A model generated the notes under the pieces. The model saw nothing but the letters and a program-made list of their open reading frames with translations. It was not told the DNA's origin and made no database searches. Positions 1-4,411 of a stretch of 6,145 nt of DNA are shown piece after piece. Each line of letters starts with the position of its first letter. Position 1 is the first letter of the stretch. The translations under genes were made by a program, and so were the position numbers. Origin of the DNA: Gammaproteobacteria bacterium (lineage in GTDB: Bacteria; Pseudomonadota; Gammaproteobacteria; SZUA-229); the NCBI GenBank assembly GCA_011051475.1, contig DRLE01000071.1, positions 1 to 6,145 on the forward strand, in the 5' to 3' direction.

Positions 1-2
1 CG

Positions 3-728
3 CCCGGCAAGCAGCACCGCGCCCACGACCAGGTCGGCCTCGACACAGAGCTGATCAACCGTTTCCGGTGTCGACAGATGCGTATGGATAGTCGGATACT
101 GCTGCTTCAGCTCTGCCAGCCGCACGTCATTCAGATCAAGCACATCCACGTGTGCGCCCAGCGCCACGGCCGCAGACAGCGCATGACTGCCAGCATGGCC
201 GGCGCCGAGAATAACCACCCTGCCCGCGTCCGAACCTTCAACACCGCCGAGTAATACACCGCGACCGCCACGGTTACGAAACAGCAGGCTGGCGCCGCGC
301 AGGGTAGCAATACGCCCGGCAATCTCGCTCATCGGCGCCAGCAGCGGCAGGCTGTTATCCTCACCGCGAACGGCTTCAAAGGGAATGGCGGTCAGACCAA
401 TATCACAGAGATCCCTGATCAGCTGGCAGTCCGCCGCCAGGTGGAGATAACTGAATAACAGGTGATCGGCTCGCAGATACTCAAGATCCTGTGCCAGTGG
501 CTGCTTGACCTTGACGATAATCTGCGTTTCGCCATACAGATCGCCTGCAGTTGCAAGCACCTCAACCCCGGCCTGCTGATAGTCCCGATCGGCATAACCA
601 CTAAGCAGGCCGGCCCCGCTTTGCAGAAAAACCCGGTGACCGTCTTTAACCAGGGTGGCACAGGCCTGCGGCGTCAACGCCACCCGGCCCTCGCCGGTCA
701 TGATTTCAACGGGGATGCCGATTTTCAT
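3..728 (-). CDS. ald: Alanine dehydrogenase, N-terminal 242 residues (cut by window edge)
   Basis: This is NAD-dependent alanine dehydrogenase (L-alanine + NAD + water to pyruvate + ammonium + NADH), a cytosolic enzyme of alanine catabolism. The reverse-strand frame is open from the ATG at 728 to the window edge and gives 242 of the family's roughly 370 residues. Landmarks fall at the standard family numbering: Arg15 in GEGRVALTP, Lys75 in VKVKQP, His96 in YLHLA, Met133 in APMSEIAGR, the GGRGVLLGGV stretch at 154-163, the Rossmann glycine motif GAGHAG at 175-180, and Asp198 closing the second strand of the NAD fold. The catalytic Asp near 270 would lie beyond the window. A GGAGA ribosome binding site (735-739) sits 6 bases upstream and fixes the start. 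The gene is divergent from trxB. A transhydrogenase alpha subunit is the nearest alternative, but the Lys75/His96/Met133 set favours Ald. Confidence 0.93.
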   Translation of the reverse strand, partial: MKIGIPVEIMTGEGRVALTPQACATLVKDGHRVFLQSGAGLLSGYADRDYQQAGVEVLATAGDLYGETQIIVKVKQPLAQDLEYLRADHLLFSYLHLAADCQLIRDLCDIGLTAIPFEAVRGEDNSLPLLAPMSEIAGRIATLRGASLLFRNRGGRGVLLGGVEGSDAGRVVILGAGHAGSHALSAAVALGAHVDVLDLNDVRLAELKQQYPTIHTHLSTPETVDQLCVEADLVVGAVLLAG

Positions 729-746
729 AATGCTTCTCCATAGCTT

Positions 747-777
747 TTGACGGGTTCATAAACGTTACGTCCGTCAA
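747..777. promoter_or_regulatory. Inverted repeat in the ald leader, possible operator or mRNA hairpin
   Basis: A perfect 7-base inverted repeat, TTGACGG (747-753) and CCGTCAA (771-777), is separated by 17 bases. It lies 19-49 bases upstream of the ald start and just outside its ribosome binding site. It could be a dimeric regulator site or a leader hairpin. The reverse-strand copy of the distal arm also reads TTGACG, which resembles a -35 box, but no good -10 box follows at the right distance. The functional assignment is inference only. Confidence 0.25.
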
Positions 778-796
778 TAACGGGCTTGTCGTGTTT

Positions 797-965
797 TTTA
801 TCCGCAAATGAACGCGAATAAACGCAAATAGAATATCTTTGTAACAGTATAACGGAGATAAACACAATTATATTCCCTATCGGTTAATAGATAACACACC
901 AGGCTTGAGGCAGGTTGGGCTGAACAGAGAACATTTGCGTTTATTCGCGTTCATTTGCGGAAAAA
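797..965. repeat. MITE-like element with ~33-bp terminal inverted repeats, in the ald/trxB spacer
   Basis: The 28 bases at 802-829 (beginning CCGCAAATGAACGCG) are the exact reverse complement of 933-960. Allowing one mismatch, the arms extend to 797-829 and 933-965. They enclose about 103 AT-rich bases with no credible coding. Each arm contains a near-repeated unit (AAATGAACGCG/AATAAACGCAAAT). The element fills the middle of the 374-base divergent spacer, leaving about 70 bases for the ald leader and about 137 for the trxB upstream region. I recall similar GCAAAT/GAACGC palindromes as dispersed intergenic repeats in many bacterial genomes, but that is memory, not a search. No target-site duplication or transposase is visible, so mobility is inference. 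As RNA it would form a very stable stem in either direction. Confidence 0.8.
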
Positions 966-1035
966 GGCTTTTCCCAGCTTTCCAGCAGACATACGATTAA
1001 CCAAACTATCCAGCAAAACAATTGTCATTAAGATT

Positions 1036-1044
1036 TGCTAATAT
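1036..1044 (+). promoter_or_regulatory. Possible extended -10 promoter element for trxB
   Basis: TGC followed by TAATAT (TG at 1036-1037, hexamer at 1039-1044) resembles an extended -10 element, 58 bases upstream of the trxB start. The hexamer matches TATAAT at 4 of 6 positions. A TTGTCA at 1022-1027 is too close to act as its -35, and no good -35 lies at 16-18 bases. The nearby palindrome ACAATTGT (1018-1025) may be coincidental. Assigned from sequence resemblance only. Confidence 0.35.
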
Positions 1045-1102
1045 AGGCGAATTGTAAAAACACAAACCCACACTATCTGAAACGTTTTAGCTGGAGAACA
1101 TC

Positions 1103-2077
1103 ATGAGCGAAACCCGCCACGCACGTCTGTTAATTCTCGGTTCCGGCCCTGCCGGCTATACTGCTGCGGTCTACGCCGCACGCGCCAACCTCGAACCGGT
1201 GCTGATTACCGGCATGGAAATGGGTGGCCAGCTGACTACGACCACCGACGTTGATAACTGGCCGGGTGATGCCGAGGGCGTTCAGGGCCCCGAGCTGATG
1301 CAACGCATGCAGGCACATGCCGAGCGTTTCGGTACCGAGATTATTTTTGACCATATCAACGAGGTCAACCTGGAGCAGCGTCCGTTTATTCTTTACGGCG
1401 ATTCGAAAAAATATACCTGTGATGCGCTGATTATCTGCACCGGCGCCAGCGCCCAGTACCTGGGCCTGGAATCCGAGGAAAAATTCAAGGGCAAGGGCGT
1501 GTCCGCCTGCGCGACCTGTGACGGTTTTTTCTACAAGGGTCAGAAGGTTGCCGTGATCGGTGGCGGTAATACCGCCGTGGAAGAAGCGCTATACCTGTCC
1601 AATATCGCCGATGAGGTTACCCTGGTTCACCGTCGCAGCACCCTGCGTTCGGAAAAAATCCTGCAGGACAAACTGCTGGACAAGGCCAAAAACGGTAATG
1701 TCAATATCGAGTGGGACAGCGTGCTCGATGAAGTACTGGGCGATGACAGTGGTGTCACCGGTATGCGCCTGAGGAATGTGAAAGATGACAGCACAAAGGA
1801 AATTGATGTACAGGGTATCTTTATTGCCATCGGTCACAAACCCAATACCGATATCTTTGTCGACCAGCTGGAAATCCACAACGGCTACCTTTGCGTCAAG
1901 GGTGGCACCAGTGGTAATGCCACGGCCTGCAGCATCGATGGCGTGTTTGCCGCCGGTGATGTGATGGACCATGTTTATCGCCAGGCCATTACCTCGGCCG
2001 GTACCGGCTGTATGGCAGCTCTGGATGCCGAACGTTACCTCGACGATATCGTCTGCAAGGACCTCGGCAATCTGTAA
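1103..2077 (+). CDS. trxB: Thioredoxin reductase (NADPH)
   Basis: This cytosolic FAD enzyme transfers electrons from NADPH to oxidised thioredoxin, supporting ribonucleotide reductase and disulfide reduction. The 324-residue product matches the usual length of bacterial low-molecular-weight TrxB. In order it shows the FAD dinucleotide motif GSGPAG (13-18), GGQL (41-44), the redox-active CATC (Cys136, Cys139), the NADPH Rossmann motif GGGNTA (153-158), the 2'-phosphate-binding HRR (176-178), and the C-terminal FAD motif FAAGDV (282-287) running into the RQAITSAGTGCMAALDAE stretch that is almost identical to the E. coli enzyme. HRR supports NADPH preference. A GGAGA site at 1093-1097 lies 5 bases before the ATG. 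It is transcribed away from ald, and a hairpin repeat follows 4 bases after the stop. No defect is visible. Confidence 0.98.
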   Translation: MSETRHARLLILGSGPAGYTAAVYAARANLEPVLITGMEMGGQLTTTTDVDNWPGDAEGVQGPELMQRMQAHAERFGTEIIFDHINEVNLEQRPFILYGDSKKYTCDALIICTGASAQYLGLESEEKFKGKGVSACATCDGFFYKGQKVAVIGGGNTAVEEALYLSNIADEVTLVHRRSTLRSEKILQDKLLDKAKNGNVNIEWDSVLDEVLGDDSGVTGMRLRNVKDDSTKEIDVQGIFIAIGHKPNTDIFVDQLEIHNGYLCVKGGTSGNATACSIDGVFAAGDVMDHVYRQAITSAGTGCMAALDAERYLDDIVCKDLGNL

Positions 2078-2081
2078 TACC

Positions 2082-2139
2082 GTTGTCAGTTGGCAGCAGA
2101 CAGTTTTTAACGGCATACTGCCTACTGATAACTGACAAC
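2082..2139. repeat. Imperfect inverted-repeat hairpin between trxB and the acyltransferase gene
   Basis: Arms 2082-2104 and 2117-2139 pair over 23 positions with four mismatches. The outer ten pairs are perfect (GTTGTCAGTT with AACTGACAAC), around a 12-base loop at 2105-2116. The element fills most of the 70-base gap. It begins 4 bases after the trxB stop and ends 8 bases before the next ATG. It has no U-run immediately after the stem, so it is not a typical intrinsic terminator. It may act as a 3'-end stabiliser for trxB mRNA or partly separate the two genes. The GTCAGTT/AACTGAC theme resembles dispersed intergenic repeats known to me from other genomes, but this was not checked. Confidence 0.75.
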
Positions 2140-2147
2140 CTTGTTTT

Positions 2148-3299
2148 ATGAATGTCGTCTTTGCCGACAGCCTTGAAAATGTTGACGCCGGCCAGTGGAA
2201 TGCACTGGCCGGCGTCGACAATCCTTTTATACAGTACGAATTCCTGCGTGCACTGGAGCAGCACGACTGCCTGGCGCCCTGGGGCTGGCAGCCGAATCAT
2301 TGCCTGCTCTATGATAATAACGCGCTTGTCGGCGCCTGTCCGGCCTACCTGAAGACCAACTCCTACGGCGAGTTCGTCTTTGACTGGGCCTGGGCCGATG
2401 CCTATGAACAGCACGGCATCGACTATTACCCCAAGCTGGTCTGCGCCATTCCCTTTACACCGGCACAGGGTCCGCGCCTGCTGAGCCGAAGCGATTACCA
2501 CACAGCTGACGGCGAGCATATTCCTGCAGGCAATATCAAACAGGGGCTGCTCGATGCCCTGCTCGCCTATGCGGACAAAACCGGTCTGTCCTCGGCGCAT
2601 TTTCTTTTTACGCAAAACGAAGACCGGCAGTTGCTGGAAGAAAACGCTCTGCTGCCACGCTTCGACTACCAGTATCACTGGCATAACCGGGACTACAGGA
2701 ACTTCGACGATTTTCTTGCCGGACTGACCGCCAAACGCCGCAAGAATATCCGCCGTGAACGACGCAAGGTCAGCGATGAGAGTATTCAGATAAAAATCAT
2801 TCCCGGCCGGGAACTGAGCGAAGAACAGTGGCAGCAGCTATACGGCTACTACCAGATTACCTTTCTGCGCAAGTCCGGCGCCCCCACCCTGACCCTGGAC
2901 TTTTTCCGCGCGGTGGCCGACCGCCTGCTGGCCTTTTTCGCCTGGCACAATGGCAGGCCGGTGGCTGCCGCTATCTGCTTTCAGGGCAGCAATACGCTAT
3001 ACGGTCGTCACTGGGGCTGCAGCAAAAACTACGACAGCCTGCACTTTGAACTGTGTTATTACACCGGTATCGATTACTGTATCGAAAACCAGCTGCAAAC
3101 CTTTGAACCGGGCGCCCAGGGCGAGCACAAGATCTGGCGCGGTTTCCTGCCGGTAAAAACCCGCTCCGCGCACTGGATTGCCCATGACGGTTTCCGCGAG
3201 GCCATAGCCGATTTTCTGCAGCGCGAAAAGGCGGCCATGCTGGAACACGGAGAACAGCTGGCGCAATCATCCCCTTACCGGCAGACAACGAGAGCGTAA
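2148..3299 (+). CDS. DUF482 / FemAB-like GNAT-fold N-acyltransferase, uncharacterised
   Basis: The 383-residue product has the hallmarks of the DUF482 family (PF04339, COG3146, predicted N-acyltransferase related to FemAB). These include an N-terminal AGQWNALAGVDNPFIQYEFL block (14-33), EFVFDWAWADAY followed by YYPKLVCAIPFTPAQGPRLL (93-112), the basic KRRKNIRRERRKV helix (196-208), FLRKSG (239-244), and the C-terminal FEPGAQGEHKIWRGFLPV (319-336). Length is normal for the family. FemAB relatives transfer amino acids from aminoacyl-tRNA to peptidoglycan precursors, but the substrate here is unknown. No signal peptide or membrane segment is apparent, so it is probably cytosolic. The start is supported by family alignment and the absence of later in-frame ATGs, but no Shine-Dalgarno sequence precedes it. 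An overlapping ATG at 2152 is out of frame. The stop is followed 2 bases later by aat, implying cotranscription. Codons 12-25 carry a strong DNA palindrome. Confidence 0.9.
   Translation: MNVVFADSLENVDAGQWNALAGVDNPFIQYEFLRALEQHDCLAPWGWQPNHCLLYDNNALVGACPAYLKTNSYGEFVFDWAWADAYEQHGIDYYPKLVCAIPFTPAQGPRLLSRSDYHTADGEHIPAGNIKQGLLDALLAYADKTGLSSAHFLFTQNEDRQLLEENALLPRFDYQYHWHNRDYRNFDDFLAGLTAKRRKNIRRERRKVSDESIQIKIIPGRELSEEQWQQLYGYYQITFLRKSGAPTLTLDFFRAVADRLLAFFAWHNGRPVAAAICFQGSNTLYGRHWGCSKNYDSLHFELCYYTGIDYCIENQLQTFEPGAQGEHKIWRGFLPVKTRSAHWIAHDGFREAIADFLQREKAAMLEHGEQLAQSSPYRQTTRA
2180..2220. repeat. Strong palindrome within the 5' coding region of the acyltransferase gene
   Basis: Arms 2180-2197 and 2203-2220 are complementary over 18 positions with a single G-T wobble (2183/2217), around the 5-base loop GAATG (2198-2202). 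The innermost 14 pairs are perfect and GC-rich (GACGCCGGCCAGTG). It spans codons 11-25 (residues NVDAGQWNALAGVDN), starting 32 bases after the A of the ATG. The hairpin would be highly stable in the mRNA, close to the initiation region. Much of the encoded peptide matches the family consensus, so coding constraint could partly explain the match. Confidence 0.8.
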
Positions 3300-3301
3300 G
3301 G

Positions 3302-3973
3302 ATGAGTCGTCTCCCCTGGCTGGAAGAAACCGATTATATCTTTCCCGATGTCAGCACCGCTCTGCGCGAGCCGGATGGCCTGCTCACCGCCAGTGAGAGC
3401 CTGACACCCGAGCTGGTACTGCAGGCCTACCGCAAGGGCATTTTTCCCTGGTACTCACCCGGCCAGCCGGTATTGTGGTGGAGCCCCGATCCGCGCTGCG
3501 TCATCTATCCGGAGAAATTTCATATCTCGCGCAGTTTTCGTCGCACCCTCAATCGCCGGCCTTTCGAAATCAAAACCGACACCGCCTTTCGCGACGTCAT
3601 GCTGGCCTGCGCCCAGCCACGCGAGGACCAGGACGGCACCTGGATTACCAATGCCATGCTGGAAGTCTACTGCCAGCTGCACGAACAGGGCCATGCTCAC
3701 AGCATCGAGTGCTGGCAGAATGACCGCCTGGTGGGCGGCATGTACGGTCTGGTGCTGGGTGATATCTTCTTCGGTGAATCCATGTTCAGCCGCGAAAAAG
3801 ACGCCTCGAAAGTCGCCATGCACTACCTGCTGAGCGAAATAAAGCCGTTTATGCTCGACGCCCAGGTCGCCTCCCCTCACCTGATGACCATGGGCGCAGA
3901 GCTGATACCCCGTGAAACGTTTGTGCGACTGATACAGCAGCGGTTGCCATTTCAGCTGCAGCTGACGGAATAA
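3302..3973 (+). CDS. aat: Leucyl/phenylalanyl-tRNA-protein transferase
   Basis: This cytosolic enzyme moves Leu or Phe from aminoacyl-tRNA onto proteins with N-terminal Lys or Arg, creating N-degrons read by ClpS and degraded by ClpAP. The 223 residues (E. coli 234) include LREPDGLL (21-28), AYRKGIFPWYSPG (42-54), LWWSPDPR (58-65), HISRS (74-78), GTWIT (112-116), HAHSIECW (131-138), LVGGMYG (143-149), FFGESMFSR (156-164) and LDAQV (185-189). Residues equivalent to E. coli Trp49, Trp111, Glu156, Asp186 and Gln188 are Trp50, Trp114, Glu159, Asp186 and Gln188. Oddities are the loss of the usual GGDLSP (here SESLTP, 31-36) and a shortened C-terminus. Its ATG follows the upstream stop by 2 bases, with GAGAG (3290-3294) 7 bases before it as the likely ribosome binding site, so it is translated from the same message. 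It ends next to the composite repeat. Confidence 0.96.
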   Translation: MSRLPWLEETDYIFPDVSTALREPDGLLTASESLTPELVLQAYRKGIFPWYSPGQPVLWWSPDPRCVIYPEKFHISRSFRRTLNRRPFEIKTDTAFRDVMLACAQPREDQDGTWITNAMLEVYCQLHEQGHAHSIECWQNDRLVGGMYGLVLGDIFFGESMFSREKDASKVAMHYLLSEIKPFMLDAQVASPHLMTMGAELIPRETFVRLIQQRLPFQLQLTE

Positions 3974-3983
3974 AAAGATCTTC

Positions 3984-4325
3984 ACCACAGAGGACACAGT
4001 GGTCACAGAGTTTTTATTTTCAGGGCTGTTATTGCGAGCATAAGCGAAACAGAAGTGTTTACCCAGGAAGTCCTGATTAATCCCTGTTTTGTCATTCTGA
4101 GCGTAGTCGAAGAATCTTGTACCACGGTGCAATCAACGGTCTACGGAGCAAAAGATCTTTCGACTTCGCTCAAGATGACATTATTCAGAGCTTTCCTGGT
4201 TATTGTGTTAACGGCCAGGATGACAGGATCTCTCGAAACAGGCTGTCTTAACCGGATTGCTTCACTTACGCTCGCAATAACAGCCCTGAAAATAAAAACT
4301 CTGTGACCTCTGTGTCCTCTGTGGT
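3984..4325. repeat. Nested composite of palindromic repeats (342 bp) between aat and thrC
   Basis: The outer arms 3984-4051 and 4258-4325 are reverse complements over 68 bases with four mismatches, starting ACCACAGAGGACACAG and ending in the GGGCTGTTATTGCGAGC-TAAG block. Inside are a second inverted pair, 4090-4118 and 4152-4180 (24 of 29 matching, GAGCG-AGTCGAA core), and a hairpin TCCTGG/CCAGGA at 4194-4220. Spacers between outer and inner arms are unequal (38 bases left, 77 right). No long credible protein is encoded; small open frames here are by-products of the repeats. The three themes (CCACAGAGGACACAGAG, ATTGCGAGC-TAAGCGAA, GTCATTCTGAGCG-AGTCGAA) each resemble dispersed intergenic repeats I recall from many genomes. 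No clear target-site duplication was found, although TAAAAAGATCTTC (3971-3983) and TAAAAAAAAGCTTTTC (4325-4340) flank it and are loosely alike. It starts 10 bases after the aat stop. Confidence 0.85.
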
Positions 4326-4373
4326 AAAAAAAAGCTTTTCCCAAAAACTAAGGAAGCCGACCACCGAATTCGC

Positions 4374-4379
4374 TATAAT
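4374..4379 (+). promoter_or_regulatory. Probable -10 box for thrC
   Basis: A perfect TATAAT lies 32 bases upstream of the thrC ATG, outside the composite repeat. No recognisable -35 hexamer occurs at 16-18 bases (the region reads AAGGAAGC) and there is no extended TG motif, so the promoter is either activator-dependent or weak. Transcription from it would start near 4386 and give a leader of about 25 bases, too short for attenuation by a leader peptide. Confidence 0.5.
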
Positions 4380-4411
4380 CCGCTTTTTATTGAGATAAAC
4401 CCGGGTTAAGC

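Noticed and set aside
462..743. 93-codon plus-strand frame opposite ald
   Set aside because: It is antisense to the alanine dehydrogenase coding sequence, where the Lys75, His96 and Met133 motifs are on the other strand.
797..965. CRISPR-like or tandem repeat reading of the GCAAATGAACGCGAATAAACGCAAAT arms
   Set aside because: There are only two copies in opposite orientation, with no regular spacers. It is an inverted-repeat element, not an array.
1589..2684. Minus-strand open frames (210 and 231 codons) antisense to trxB and the acyltransferase gene
   Set aside because: Both overlap well-supported genes, and their products look like reverse-complement artefacts with no family signature.
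3455..4132. 225-codon minus-strand frame antisense to aat and reaching into the composite repeat
   Set aside because: Most of it mirrors aat, and its beginning is made of repeat sequence. No ribosome binding site or motif supports it.
4055..4344. Small open frames (83 and 67 codons) within the composite repeat
   Set aside because: They are translations of palindromic repeat arms on both strands, with no coding signature.
4386..4411. Threonine leader peptide or attenuator before thrC
   Set aside because: The leader from the likely promoter is only about 25 bases, with no Thr/Ile codon run and no competing hairpins.
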